The notes: generated from the letters alone by a model not told the origin. A stretch of DNA of 64,000 nucleotides from Mytilus trossulus (GCF_036588685.1 NC_086376.1:15391911-15455910), one strand, 5' to 3'; shown: positions 32,860 to 45,322, counted from the stretch's first letter. Numbers and translations are program-made.

Positions 32860-35800
32860 GTAAATATACCAGACGTGTGTAATTAAAAATGTAATTGTAA
32901 TAACATGTTACTAATTGAATGAGAGGTCATACCAATGAATTTATGAAATAAAATTGTAATGACATGCAATTAATCAAAATTTTAATTGTAATATTAATTA
33001 TAAATGTAATTGTAATACTAAGTAATGAATTAAATTTAATTGTCATGACATGCAATTGATTAATATTCTACATTGTAATTGTAATAACATGTAATTAGTT
33101 AAATCATAGATGTAATTCCCATAGATAAAGCTCGCCAAAAGTTCCCCACTGTTCACTATTGTTAGATGAAAAGAACCATGACCAAATTGACTGTCTTTGA
33201 TGTTTTATGTGTGTTGTATTCAATCAAGTAACTCTAGCCACATCTTTTATCTGTTGATCACATTGACCAGTACAGCATAATAGATTTTCTTAAATGTCTT
33301 CTCGAGTTATATCCCTTCTGTTGTTAAATTATGTCTATTTTTAGCGCACTGCTCAGACAAATAAAATGGTCAAAAAATGGATGAAATCAATCAAAAATTG
33401 TGCATTTTACAAGGAATATATTGAACTTAATTCAAAAATGTATTTTTTAGGCTTGTATCTTTATATTTTATAAAAACTATGTTCCTGTAAGTTCCTGAAA
33501 ATAGGAATAGCACGTTGTTGAACTTCTAAAATACACCTTTTCTTTGATATGCTTCTTTGGCGAGCTTTATCTATGGTTAAATGTAATTGTAAAAACACAT
33601 GTAAATAATTCAAAATTTGATTGTAATTACATGTTATAAATTAACAATTTAAAAGCAATTTTATTCATTTAAAGTGTAAAGTGTAGTGAGCATATTTAAA
33701 AAATAAAAAAATAATAGACAACTTTGAAGTGATTTTACTTTAGTCACCAATTTTTTTATTTTTATTGTTGTTTATTTTGTGCGCCATTGTAACATCATTT
33801 ACCAGAAAGTTGGTATTTTCTTGTATCCCAGCTCCAATAATGATTTCTCAAGAGTCTTTTTGATCATCATATACTAGAAATAATACTTGTTCTGTAAAAA
33901 TTCCCCAATGACAGCAGTGCTGAGGGGGGATAGGACCTTTATCCGGTCTCTGGGATCGGGTGTTTTTAAGCTCAGGATTTCGGGATCCGGGAATCCTTTT
34001 TTTTTTATTTCGGGACGTCGGGATTTACTGTATTTAAATTAGGGACCTCAGGATTTAGTTTTTTTAAGTCCAGGATTTCGGGATCAGGACCCCTCCTATC
34101 CCCCCTCAGTGTTGAACATTAATTATATGTAATTATAAGAATTTAATTTACCGAATGATTCTTGCAAATTAGCATTTCCTTTTTTCAACCACTTGCTATT
34201 AAAACATATCAAAGGAAGTGACGAAACCCCTAAACTTAAGAATGATGTTAAATGAAACCAAAAGTTTGATGGAAATGCAACAAACTGATAATTGGTCTGT
34301 TGCATACATGTTCATTTGTTTTGGACAACTAAACAGAAAAAAAAGCTATAAGTTTTTATCAAATTAAGGTGGTACAAAAAATGTACCTAACACAACAGGG
34401 AGATAACTCTGTAAAATCAGCTAAACAATTAAATTACATTGTGTGCTTAAGGGAATAATAAGCTTCTCGATGATCAAAATTAGTGTTTGTCAAAATGCTA
34501 TATAACCAGTGTAATTTTTCTGATATATATTGATTGGTTCAATTTTTCTTTTCTTCTAATTTTCTATTTTTGTCAAAGGGTCAAAGTAAATACTTTATCA
34601 AAATTTAATGAAAATTTAACAAGCCAAATTTGTTTAAGTCAAGGTGTTGGGTACCACCTTAACTGGAGTTAAAAATGTTTACCCCTTTTTAATACATTTT
34701 AACATTACAGGTATTGGTCATGAACTGCAGAGACGTTCCATGGAAATGTCTGAGGTGGAACGGTTGAGAGGTATCCGAGAAGCAGAACAAGCAGTTTGGG
34801 CACAGGCTGAACAGATCAAAGCTGAAGCTGTACAGAGAGCTAAAGAAGAATCTAGGTTGGATCAAGAAAAAATGCTGAAAAAGGTCTCAAAAGCACAGGA
34901 AAAAGCGTTAAAGGTATGTGTCACCAAGAGCCAATGCACGTCGAGTTTAAGGGGGACTATCGAACATGCACAGCCCAAAGTACAGAGGGTCAGTCTTTTG
35001 CAAGACTTAAGCAATGGCAGGCAAAACTATAAAGCAAGCAGCAAGTTGTAACAATTTTATATAGTAACCAGTCCAAATAATAATAATGATGCCAAAACAA
35101 TTTACAAACAAATAAAGTCCAAATGTTCCAATTAATAAAGTCACTAATTTCACTAATTCAAAAGTTTCGAAATATTCCAAGTTAAAGTTGTGTTGAGCTG
35201 TCTTTTGAGTTAGCGTTTCTCCTGAGTAGCTGAGCCTGGTTGGCTTTGGAAGCACTCCTATCTGGATCACACCGACGAGACTACACTTGTAACTACATCA
35301 TGACTACATTGTGTCTGACTCCTGACTTCAATTGTCTCAAAAAAGTTGACTGTACAATTTATAGCACATCTAGTAAGTGCTCAAATTATGACAAGTATTA
35401 CTAACTTTAAATCTATGTAATTTGAGTATTCAAAATTTACTACAAAACAGCCAAAGGTAAAAATAAGAATAGTGTCAAATTAATTAAGCCAATTAAAAGA
35501 TAAATCTAATTACATTACTTTTGCCTTGAGTAATAAGTGACATGCTGACAGAACAAAATTTACCTGACATCATAATTTTACAATTTTCTTAATAATAATA
35601 TCAAAATAAAATATTTTCCAAAAATACTAAAAAAAAATTGAAATGCAAAAACTACCCTATAACATATTTCCCTCCGCTCAAATATGTTTGTCCTCAAACA
35701 TTTAAAAACAAAGATTATCACAAAGATTACAGTTAATTAAAAAAGAAAATACATAATAAAATCTGAAAATGAACTGAGTTGATAACAAGTCATTGTGATT

Positions 35801-38800
35801 ATATAAGACAGTATAACACATGGGAAATTACATATTTAAGAAGAAAAACCCAGACATTCATCCTCACACACAAACATACCGGCTGCAACTTGCACAAGAT
35901 GACCAAGTCTTATACAAGTGCACGGTGTAAAACTGAGTGGTCAATCCAGCTATACACCATTTGATTTACCGGTACAATCACAAGGTAAAGAATCACACCA
36001 AAAAAAAAAAAAAAAAAAAATCATACAAACATTGATAATAGCATTACTAGTTATATTAAGCATATACATCCAAGACATTAACAATATTTAATATATCAGT
36101 TGGAAATAAAAAAAATATATATATAACTTGTGATAAAAATTTACATCATTTAACTACACAATACTTTGTTTTCTTTTAAAAGAATCAACAAAAATTATTC
36201 CAATTACTACATTAAAACTCAAAAACCATTCATAATACATGTTCACTAAATCTAGAAGTCTTTAACATGTTTTATACAAATCAGAATCATTATAAAACTA
36301 TTAGTTCCAATTACATTCAGTCTTTACTTCAAATATTTTACCCCAGTATCTTTTTATTTTAACTATTGTCATTGACTGTTAGGTGCTGTGACTACTCTAG
36401 AAGGTGTGGTCTTGATTTGAAGGTACATTTTCTCAGCTTACACACTCCACAAGTTTGAATCTACTGGTTTACATACTATCAAGTAAACTGATAATCCAGA
36501 GGTACTTTAATAGAATGGCAGCAAACGTCCGATCAAGAACATGACATTCTTCAAGTGGTCATGCATACAGGGACTTCAGTTTCATATCATGTTGGTTCCT
36601 TGGAAAACGGCAATTGGATGACAAGTTAATTTTCTTGGCAATTTCTGACAACTGTATGGAGTAGACATCTATCTTTGAACCCTGTGTTGAAAGCTTTCTG
36701 CCATAACTGTTGTTGCTATTTCTAAAGATGTGATGCTGATCCTGTGTCCAGTGTGTTCTTCTTTGACAATTAATTCTTTGTTGTTAAAATGGAAAGGCTT
36801 GCACATTTTGATCTTCTGTGGCACCATATATTCTTAGTTCTTTTCTTTCCCATGACTTCTACTAAAAGAATTTGGCTATATTAGATAAAATCTATTCACC
36901 GAATAAAAAGTCAATACATTTTTCAATATGCTACATAAATTGTGTGTAAAACTACAAAATGTCTTAAATTTATTAGCAATCTCAATAATTTATATGTTCA
37001 CAACTTTTCTTTAAAGAAACTTTTTGCTTTAATATACTAGCAATTTAATTTCGAGAAATATTATGAATACTATTATTTCAAAAGCTACTTATCTTTAGTC
37101 TCTGTAGTACTATTTTGTTCACACACTGCAGTTGTCTATCTTTACAATTAGATTTCCAACTTTGGTACAGCAACTTTTAAAGTTGAAAACTGAAACTGAA
37201 CAAGATTATAATTAGACTTCTGTAAATTGTAGACTATGAAGAAAAATTCATTTGAATACTACCAATTACTTTTTACAGATTTAAAACTAATTTCTATTTT
37301 TAAATCTATTTAGATTCAATCTTGCTCAATATTTGCTAAAACTAGAAAATTAAAATAAAACTGTAAAGACAGAATGATAAATAATATTTCAATAAGTTAC
37401 TTAGCTTCGAAAGTAGTTCCTCATTTTCTGCTGTTCTTTCAGTCAAATTCAGTTACGAAATTCCTTCGCAAATTTCGTAAGTAGATAATTCAAAAGTAAT
37501 TTTGAAAGCTGTTGCTAATAATAATGTCATGCCAAAGCTAAATGGATCAAAAAGATGCCCGGGTCCTCCACCAAATCTGTCACCAAGAGCCAATGCACGT
37601 CGAGTTTAAGGGGGACTATCGAACATGCACAGCCCAAAGTACAGAGGGTCAGTCTTTTGCAAGACTTAAGCAATGGCAGGCAAAACTATAAAGCAAGCAG
37701 CAAGTTGTAACAATTTTATATAGTAACCAGTCCAAATAATAATAATGATGCCAAAACAATTTACAAACAAATAAAGTCCAAATGTTCCAATTAATAAAGT
37801 CACTAATTTCACTAATTCAAAAGTTTCGAAATATTCCAAGTTAAAGTTGTGTTGAGCTGTCTTTTGAGTTAGCGTTTCTCCTGAGTAGCTGAGCCTGGTT
37901 GGCTTTGGAAGCACTCCTATCTGGATCACACCGACGAGACTACACTTGTAACTACATCATGACTACATTGTGTCTGACTCCTGACTTCAATTGTCTCAAA
38001 AAAGTTGACTGTACAATTTATAGCACATCTAGTAAGTGCTCAAATTATGACAAGTATTACTAACTTTAAATCTATGTAATTTGAGTATTCAAAATTTACT
38101 ACAAAACAGCCAAAGGTAAAAATAAGAATAGTGTCAAATTAATTAAGCCAATTAAAAGATAAATCTAATTACATTACTTTTGCCTTGAGTAATAAGTGAC
38201 ATGCTGACAGAACAAAATTTACCTGACATCATAATTTTACAATTTTCTTAATAATAATATCAAAATAAAATATTTTCCAAAAATACTAAAAAAAAATTGA
38301 AATGCAAAAACTACCCTATAACATATGATTACCTTCTGTATTACTTGGGAAGGTGTTGCATAAACCTATACACATACAATTAAAATGTCATTACTTTTAA
38401 AGAACTTCAGATAAACTTCATATCAGTGCAATCAAATTTCACAAGTATTTTAAAAGATGGATATGCAATGTTCATGTATTATGAACTCCTTTTAAGTTCT
38501 TGCTATAGAAAGAAAATGGCATTACATTTGCTATTCCAAGGATATTACTGCTGATTTTGTGCAGACATCTTATACCTTCAGGTGTTTCACATCCAATGTT
38601 TTATAGTTATATCAATACAAAGCTCAAAAATGGTGTCTTTCACCAAAAAAGCTAACCAAACCTTTAGGCCACACCAATTTAATTTCTTGTTCTACGGATT
38701 TTTGGACTCCAAAAATTGGGGTGAGCGAGCGATTTGAAAATTTTAATAAAAAAATATTTAATTTGCAAATTTTTGAGGCGAAGCTTAAAAAGTAAAGGCG

Positions 38801-41800
38801 AGCGATTATATTTTTTTTTTGTAAACATAAAATAGTTGGTTTTGACTATATTAAAACTTGATTTATCACTTGCACCTTGACATTTCTTTAATTTATGAAG
38901 TATTTTTTTCCTGTTCAACAAGAAATAATTGAATAATTAAATCTGGTCTATGTATGTGTGACTGACAATGAGACAATTCTCCATCCAAGTCATAATCAGG
39001 TTCAGAACAACCCCTTAATGTTATGAATATCCCGTTTATGAGGGGTCAAAATATTAAAGTTATAATATTTTTTTTTTGTAAAAACACTTAAAGTACAAAA
39101 GGGCTTATATTTTCCCAAAGAACTATAATATTTGGTATTTTAAAAATGGTCAAAACATGTCCAATAATTTTGTAATATTCCTGGACTTTAACCATGTTAA
39201 CACATTTACTTTAACAGTTTAATATTATTCAAAATAAGTGGACCCATCCCTCGTTTAGAAAAGTTGTTTAAAATATAATGTATTTCTCCTCTTTTTGAGT
39301 AAAAAATTCTAAGTTGTCAAAGGTTTTGTACAGTAGCACTGTACAAATCCTTAGTATTTCTATTTTCTTTTCTACAACAGACTGAACAGTAAACAAGGTA
39401 AAATGACCCCCTTCAAGGCCCTTGTCTGAGGGAGGGTTGGTCCCAACCTGATAATAACAAACATAGGTCAAAGTATGGCCTTTTACACAGTGCTTTGATC
39501 AAGAAGAACCAGCAAGCTATAAGGGACCACAACTTAGTATTGTACACAATTCGAACAGGAAAACCAACAATCTAAATTATATTTCCAAACAGGAAAATAC
39601 CAATGAACCACATCAACAAAGGATAACTGCTGAACGACAGGTCTCTGAATCAACCAGGAGAGGTGCACAAACCTGCAGCGGGTATGACCGTCACCATACA
39701 TTATAATTGCAGTTGAAGGCAAATCCTTCAGAAGTTCTTTGTCATGTTTGTACTTTATTTTAACAACAAACATTTTTTTTTATAGGGAATATAAGTTAGG
39801 GGGAAAGAAACCAACGTTTTGTTTTGTACTGGTATTTCTATTTATATTTATCTCCCGCTTGGATTAAATTGGTTTAATGCTGAAACAAATATTCTCGCAG
39901 ATATTTATAATGTTGTGGGGTGCTGATAGGTTTAAAATCGTTATATAAGGCTAGACTGTGATTTTAAAATACAAATGTTGAGATCTTTATATAATATTTA
40001 CAAAAAAAACGGTGCAGGAAATGGACCTGATTTCATTTCCGGATGCGGGAAGCGGGAATATAATAAAAATTAAAAAAATCTGTTTTAAAAAAAAAGGTGC
40101 GGGCGGGTCTGTCGAACAAGGAATCAAATTAGTGTGGCCTTATACAGAGTTATTCAGAAGTGATGTAGTAACAATAGAATTAAATTGAGAATGGTATACT
40201 GTTGTCAGGTCATTAAAGATGGCAATTTTAATGCCCCATTTATGGGGATTATGTTTTCTGGTCTGTGTGTTCGTTCTTCCATTCGTCCGTCTGTTAGTTT
40301 GTTCGTCCATCCGCCCAGGTTAAAGTTTTTGGTCAAGGTAGTTTTTGATGAAATTGAAGTCCAATCAACTTGAAACTTACTACACATGTTCTTTATGATA
40401 TGATCTTTCTAATTATAATGCCAAAGTAGAGATTTTACCCCATTTTTACAGTCCACTGAACATAGAAAATGATAGTGCGGATGGGCATCTGTGTACTTAC
40501 ATGTAGGACACTTTCTTGTTTGGAGTTGACATTGATTAAATCATAGGGTCTTTGTATTGGAAATATACACATTTATATATTCTGAAATCAGATGTTAGCA
40601 TGTTTAACCCTTGTTCTTGACCCAACTCAGAAGCCTCTGGCCTTTGTCAGTCTTGCATGTTTTTTTAGAATTTTGGTTCATTTACATGTTTCAGAGTTTA
40701 GTGCGACTCTCATTTTTACTGAACTTATATTTTTTTTTTTTAAAGGGGCCAGCTGAATCATGCCTCTGGTTGCAGGATTTTACTGCCCTTTGGTTGGGTT
40801 GTTGTCTCTTTGACACATTCCATATGTTCATTTAAGTGGTAGCCCTCTCTAGCTAAATTGAATCACACTAGAAAAATGAATAGCTGTCACCAAGTTGCTA
40901 TTTTTGAAAAACATATGTACTAGCCATAGAATGCAATAGAAGATGTTTTTAAGTGGGAACTTTACTAAAACAAATTAACTGGAGTTCTATATACTCATGA
41001 TTGTTGCCAATTGGTCTAGAGGTTTGCTGGGGGGATATTGTAGGATTATAAATAGGTAATATATGTAATCCACTATAGCCTTGTAGAGTTTAGCACATTA
41101 CCGATTCATAACTATCATCTGAAATATTGCAGATTTATAAGAAAATCTAGATAAAAAAAAAATACTGACCTTATTCATTTCCTAGGTTACTTAGTGTCGT
41201 TTATAGAATCACTGTAAAATATCTTTGTTGACTTGTTTTCTATCTGCTCTATACCTGCATAAGAATTATTGTTCAATTTTAATACCCATCCCATGTTAAG
41301 CTCTCGATGGAAATATTAAATTGAAAGTAAACAAAGAAGAAAAAAAAAATATTACAATATTATATCATTACATTAGAAATTAAATACTAGAAATAAAGTT
41401 ACCAGCACTATGATTATTGAAGAAATAATTCACATTTTACTTTTATAGACATGGTGGAGCTAATATAAATTAAATGATTGATCATGCACACAGTGACATG
41501 TTCAGGACAGTTTATTTGACCATGATTCAGGACAATTAATTTGACCATATTTCAGGACAGTTTATATTATCTGACCATGTTGACCTTGTTTGGACAGACT
41601 AATCTGACCAAAAACTGATTTTGATAACCAGTACTAAAACATGTATCATAATTTATTCTGTTTTACCAAAATATCTCTATATAAAGATGAGCATGTATAT
41701 TTTAGGACAACTATGTCAGATACAAATTTGTAATTATTTTAATATAATTTTTCAAAAAGTAGAATGTCTGTAATGATCATGTAAAGCTTTGAAAAGGAGA

Positions 41801-44800
41801 TTTCTTTCTTATTGAAAAAATAGTGAAAAGTTTTACCTTCATTTTAAGTAAAATGGAAAAATTGAATTGTGCAAATTTAATACTTGCACAATGTTGATAT
41901 ATCAAGAGAGATATCCAAAATGCATGAATTGAATGATTACAGATATGTACTTAATCACATTTATACGAAAGTGGACCAAGTTAGCCTTGACCAAATATGT
42001 ACTTTTGCATATCAGCTTTTATATGTATAACATTAAGCTACTGGTAATTTTCCATTACATTTTTATCATGAAGCTATAGGATCGTATAGATGTACTAAAT
42101 ACCAAATATTTTAGATTTGTTAATCTTTTTTTTCAATTATTATCTCGGATGACTTCATTATTATATTTTTATCACTTCTGTTGCTGATTTTGAAAATTTA
42201 TTCCATCACATATAGAAGTGAAGTGCTTTATAATTTCTATCATCATATTAACAAATATTTATATGGAACAACTTAGTTATAAATTCATACTCTCCATTCT
42301 CCTACTTTATGGTAGACATACATATAAATGTATCTTGTAAACCTCCTTCAGAAAATCTCACTTTTTATGATTGAGGTTTGATAGGTCCTAAGATATATTT
42401 ATTTTTACCGTTTGATAGGTCCTAAGATATATTTATTTTTACTAAAAAATTAAGAATTCTAGTAAACAAATTGCTTTATTGTATAAAACTTTTAAATATT
42501 AATAATTGATGATCCATAATTGTAATTTTAAGTTTGTAATTAAAGAACACAAAATTAAATTATATTTACAAAAAAATCTTATCCATCAAAAATTATTTTG
42601 CCAAAATTCCTTATGAAGTGTGAATTTAATAACTCATTGATTCATTTTGACACTCTTGTGATCTGAATTCTGGGAAGCAATTGAGGAAAATTTTTGTCAC
42701 CCTGGGTAGGTCAGGTCAAATCTGACATGCACTGAGCATAATTCCTCTGAAAATCTGATTGGTTTAGGTGAACAAAAATTATTGACACAAAATTAATGAA
42801 CTTTGTAAATTGTGTAGATATTAATGTAAAGTATCCTCAGTGTCCTATTTGAAACTATTTCATCCTATCAAGTTGTTTTTTTGAAGGAGGAGGCATTACG
42901 AGTTGAGATGGCGATGCAGAAACTTGCAATAGAACAGGTAAAACAGGAAAGACTGGAGGCTGAACAGAGGCTCAAGGATGCTTTATCAGAAAAAGAGAAA
43001 GAGTTTACAAAACGTTTATCTGAAGCTTTGTCAGAGGCTCGGAAAGAAGAACAGACTGCTGCAGCAAAGAAAGCAGCAGACATTGAAAAGTAGGTCAAAT
43101 TTTGAAAAATAGATCTGAAAATAAAATAAATCTTTCACACATATTTTTCAATGTAATATAAATTGGCCTTTCTTAATCTTTCTTTAATCTCAATATTGAT
43201 TTCACAAAGGTAGATTTCAGAAGATGTATTTGTTATCTTTAGACTAATTATTTTTGTACTGTTCCTCTCTTTATGTTTTAAAAGAAAGTAGGTCACAGCA
43301 AAATGTTCTACATTTTACATTGGAATGGAAAGTTATAAAAAAAATTATAAGTTATGAAAATCATCTGTAGTTTTTATGTGCAATATCTAGTATTGAGATT
43401 AGAATGACCTTGCACATATAGTATTGAGATTACATGTAGTATGACATATCTGTTTGACAACTATTGTAAAAAACAATATATAGTGTTTTCTTCTATATGT
43501 TACAAAGATTGGTCCATATCATACATTGAAATAGAAGCAAATGACATAATTACTTTAAACCATTGTAATTTTGTAAGCAATATTTTGCTGTTTGGTTATA
43601 ATATATTTTTTAGAAGTCACAAAGCAAAGCATAGCTACATTGTATATACATAGTTGGATACATTTTTTAATGCAAAAAAAAAAATCTTAATATATATTGC
43701 AACACTACACATAGTATGAAGAAATTCTGTCAGAGTTGCAAGATATTTTGTGAATTTTTTATTGGTTTGATTTTTTATGTTTCCTTCTAAAAACTTTTCA
43801 TTTCTACACTTATTCTTACTGTTTACCTTTGAATGATTAAAATCAATGTAAGAAACATTGACACTAAAGTTTAATAACTTATGAGGTTGTTCATTCTGAA
43901 GTGCTGATTAGCCTGATAATTATTTGATAAACTATATAATAAAATGTACTGTCCTTTTCAAACTAGTTACTGTACAGACCTACATTTACTGTATCCAAAA
44001 CAACAAACTTATATTTTTATTCAACTCTTGATAGTTATACAAGAAAAAATTAACAGGGGTCTGATTTGACATCCATTTAAGAAGATCTTTTAAATTATCA
44101 ACTTCCAAAATCAATTTTTTACTCAAACCTTTAATTATGTTAACTATGAATAACATGCAGAGTTCCTGGAACATTTATTTCTTATTATTCTTATAAAAAT
44201 ATAATAAATAAATTCCTACCTTAGTGTTGTTCAAAGTTAAACATTCTAATGCATGTGTGTCAATGATGACAAACTTTATAATCTGAGGAGAGATTAAAGT
44301 GAACAGATAATGTAATCCTCTTATAACAATGACATCCTTGCAACAAATTAACTTAATACTAAGACACGTGAGATATGGCTTCAGACTAAAATTAAGTGAT
44401 ATGATCGTACTATTTTTCCTACATTTGAGCTTTCCTAATGTAATTTACAAATGAACTTGTTTTTTTCCCCAAAGAACAAAATTTGGCTTGTACATGTCAA
44501 GTTAATGTATTGGTGTCTGTCTGCTACTGTTTCCTAGTGAAAAAAATGAGCTCCTGAAACAGATTTTTAATCTCCTTTTTTGATACTGTAATCTAGACAA
44601 TAGTTGTCTCGTTGGCAATCATACCACATCTTCTTTTTTATAATATCATTATCTGCAAGTAATAAGTCGACAAGAGTTAAGGAGAAATATCTTTGAAATA
44701 AATAATATTTGTATTTAACCCATTAGTTTGTCTACCAGAAGAAAAAAAACTTACTTATTTGGGAAAGTTGACACACTGAATACCTGTGACTTACTTATTT

Positions 44801-45322
44801 AGCTGTTCTGGTGAGAAAAAAACAGCTGTTATATGTACATGTCATAATAATATCTGCTGTGTTTAAACATATAAAATATTTATAGAGATAACTATTCTAT
44901 CTTACAGAAGTCACAAAGACAAACTAGCTGTAGCACTGAAGAAAGCTGAAACAGAGAAAACGAAAGCAGTGACAGATCTTGAAGCTTCTAAAAATAAAGA
45001 AATGACAGAAAAAATCAGTAAAACAGAAGAAAATGAGAGGAAGAAAGCTGATACTACATTACAAGCTACAAAACAAAAATATGAGGCTGAAATTACCAAA
45101 TTAAAAGGAGATATACAGAAACAAAAAGCAGAAATTACCAAATATTTGAAGAATATTCAAGCATTAGAACTGGCTAAATTAAATGTGGAAACTAAATTAC
45201 ATGAAGTATATACTGGATATCAGGACTTTATAAACAGAAGCCAACCATTTGAACCAGGCATGTCAGACTATTTATTACAACCAGTTTATATTGACGAGGT
45301 TGGCAAAGTACCAGAACTTTGA
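32682..45322 (+). CDS. C6orf163: Coiled-coil protein, C6orf163 homologue, four exons (332 aa)
   Basis: Joined exons: 32682-32859, 34711-34913, 42887-43089, 44908-45322; 999 nt, phases consistent. The N-terminal 60 residues are Pro-rich and polar (KRYEETKPVV, HAHRMIIG). Residues ~65-290 are almost unbroken charged helix, predicted coiled coil, with a conserved EAEQAVWAQAEQIK at ~83-96. The C-terminus has YQDFINRSQPFEPGMSDYLL (299-318). Both boxes and the total length match my recollection of human C6orf163 (about 329 aa; AEAEVWAQA and [20 protein letters not shown]). The function of the family is unknown, so none is assigned. Start: ATG 32682 (MIRGKSD) or in-frame ATG 32703; the frame is open for 60 codons above. 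Confidence 0.85.
32884..33118. repeat. AT-rich tandem repeat (TGTAATTGTAATAACATG units), part 1
   Basis: Imperfect units of about 31 bp built on AATTGTAATAACATGTAATT repeat through this stretch and resume at 33577-33640 beyond an inserted element. Confidence 0.6.
33119..33576. mobile_element. 458-bp MITE inside the tandem repeat
   Basis: The left end CCATAGATAAAGCTCGCCAA and the right end TTGGCGAGCTTTATCTATGG are perfect inverted repeats. The flanks are the same AT-rich tandem repeat on both sides, so the element was inserted into it. The duplication is probably TA, as in Tc1/mariner elements. Located in intron 1 of the C6orf163 homologue; no coding capacity. Confidence 0.7.
33920..34109. 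mobile_element. 190-bp foldback MITE with GGGATTTCGGGATC-type interior
   Basis: CTGAGGGGGGATAGGA at the left is inverted at the right (TCCTATCCCCCCTCAG). The interior carries repeated AGGATTTCGGGATC blocks (about 33974, 34071 and variants), making it much richer in G than the surrounding intron. Confidence 0.7.
34711..34913 (+). CDS. C6orf163: C6orf163 homologue, exon 2
   Basis: Encodes IGHELQRRSMEMSEVERLRG, IREAEQAVWAQAEQIKAEAV and QRAKEESRLDQEKMLKKVSK, AQEKALK. Acceptor AACATTACAG. The donor AAAG|GTATGT spans the junction with an LTR retrotransposon: bases +1 to +5 are host, base +6 is the first base of the element. Confidence 0.88.
34919..35664 (-). repeat. LTR (left copy; 3' LTR in the element's orientation)
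   Basis: 746 bp, TGT...ACA, identical by eye to 37578-38323 at a constant offset of 2659. An 87-codon hydrophobic frame (35007-35270, minus) is present unchanged in both LTRs but is not regarded as a gene. Confidence 0.88.
37578..38323 (-). repeat. LTR (right copy; 5' LTR in the element's orientation)
   Basis: 746 bp, the partner of the left LTR. Inside, toward lower coordinates, comes GATT and then the candidate primer-binding site. Confidence 0.88.
38555..40235 (+). pseudogene. Reverse transcriptase relic split by a DNA transposon
   Basis: 38555-38676 (GCAGACATCTTATACCTTCA.., TTTCACATCCAATGTTTTAT) aligns with the DNA of the RT relic at 11610-11715. After the inserted element, 40143-40235 continues the match (GTTATTCAGAAG; TACTGTTGTCAGGTCATTAA; compare 11730-11790). 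Frameshifts abound. The parent belongs to the same RT family as 11101-11830. Confidence 0.7.
38677..40139. mobile_element. PIF/Harbinger-like non-autonomous DNA transposon, copy 1 (1463 bp)
   Basis: The inverted ends share 32 bp with three mismatches, beginning GGCCACACCAATTT and including CTTGTTC.ACGGA. TTA directly flanks both sides (38674-38676, 40140-40142). The interior matches copy 2 at 57780-59226 and carries GGCGAGCGATTAT and GATGCGGGAAGCGGGAATAT blocks. No transposase frame. The superfamily is inferred from the 3-bp TWA duplication and GG ends. Confidence 0.8.
40230..40520 (+). repeat. SINE-like repeat family D, copy 2
   Basis: Contains GGGGATTATGTTTTCTGGTC, a run of pyrimidine-rich CGTCCGTCTG words, GGTCAAGGTAGTTTTTGATG and TAGTGCGGATGGGCATCTGT. 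It abuts the RT relic in intron 2 of the C6orf163 homologue. Confidence 0.75.
40596..40836 (+). mobile_element. Family A retroelement tail, truncated copy
   Basis: Matches 12180-12450 (CAGAAGCCTCTGGC, GGGGCCAGCTGAATCATGCC, TTGGGTTGTTGTCTCTTTGA) with deletions. Non-coding. Confidence 0.7.
40837..42886. other. Distal part of intron 2 of the C6orf163 homologue
   Basis: AT-rich, no gene. Minor repeats: three diverged ~30-bp units of 'aggacagtttatttgaccat' at 41505-41600 and a 35-bp tandem duplication at 42373-42441 (GATAGGTCCTAAGATATATT). Confidence 0.4.
42887..43089 (+). CDS. C6orf163: C6orf163 homologue, exon 3
   Basis: Encodes EEALRVEMAMQKLAIEQVKQ, ERLEAEQRLKDALSEKEKEF and TKRLSEALSEARKEEQTAAA, KKAADIE. 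This is a continuous heptad-like helix of the same 203-bp length as exon 2. Acceptor TTTTTTTGAAG, donor GAAAA|GTAGGT. Confidence 0.88.
44908..45322 (+). CDS. C6orf163: C6orf163 homologue, exon 4 (last)
   Basis: Encodes the rest of the coiled coil (Lys/Glu/Thr-rich) and the conserved C-terminal YQDFINR/DYLLQP box, ending in TGA at 45320-45322. Acceptor ATCTTACAG. The overlapping minus-strand frame (44911-45141) is a shadow. Confidence 0.9.

Larger units (their letters stand above)
34919..38323 (-). mobile_element. Young non-autonomous LTR retrotransposon (3405 bp)
   Basis: Two 746-bp terminal repeats (34919-35664 and 37578-38323) start TGT and end ACA. They have no length difference, and I found no mismatch by eye. 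TATG flanks both sides (34915-34918, 38324-38327). Read on the minus strand, the right LTR is the 5' LTR, followed by a TGG-starting candidate primer-binding site (TGGTGGAGGACCCGGGC, four bases after the LTR), and the left LTR is preceded by a purine-rich tract (GAGCGGAGGGAAATA). The 1913-bp interior has no gag, protease, RT or integrase frame, so it must have been mobilised in trans. It lies in intron 2 of the C6orf163 homologue, antisense to it. Confidence 0.88.

Noticed and set aside
35007..35270. 87-aa hydrophobic frame on the minus strand, repeated at 37666-37929
   Set aside because: Both copies lie inside the two LTRs and are identical because the LTRs are. There is no coding context, and the frame is what LTR sequence happens to give.
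44911..45141. Ser/Phe-rich minus-strand frames opposite C6orf163 exons 3 and 4 (also 42868-43098)
   Set aside because: Antisense of Lys/Glu-rich coiled coil always gives Ser/Phe/Leu-rich open frames. Shadows.
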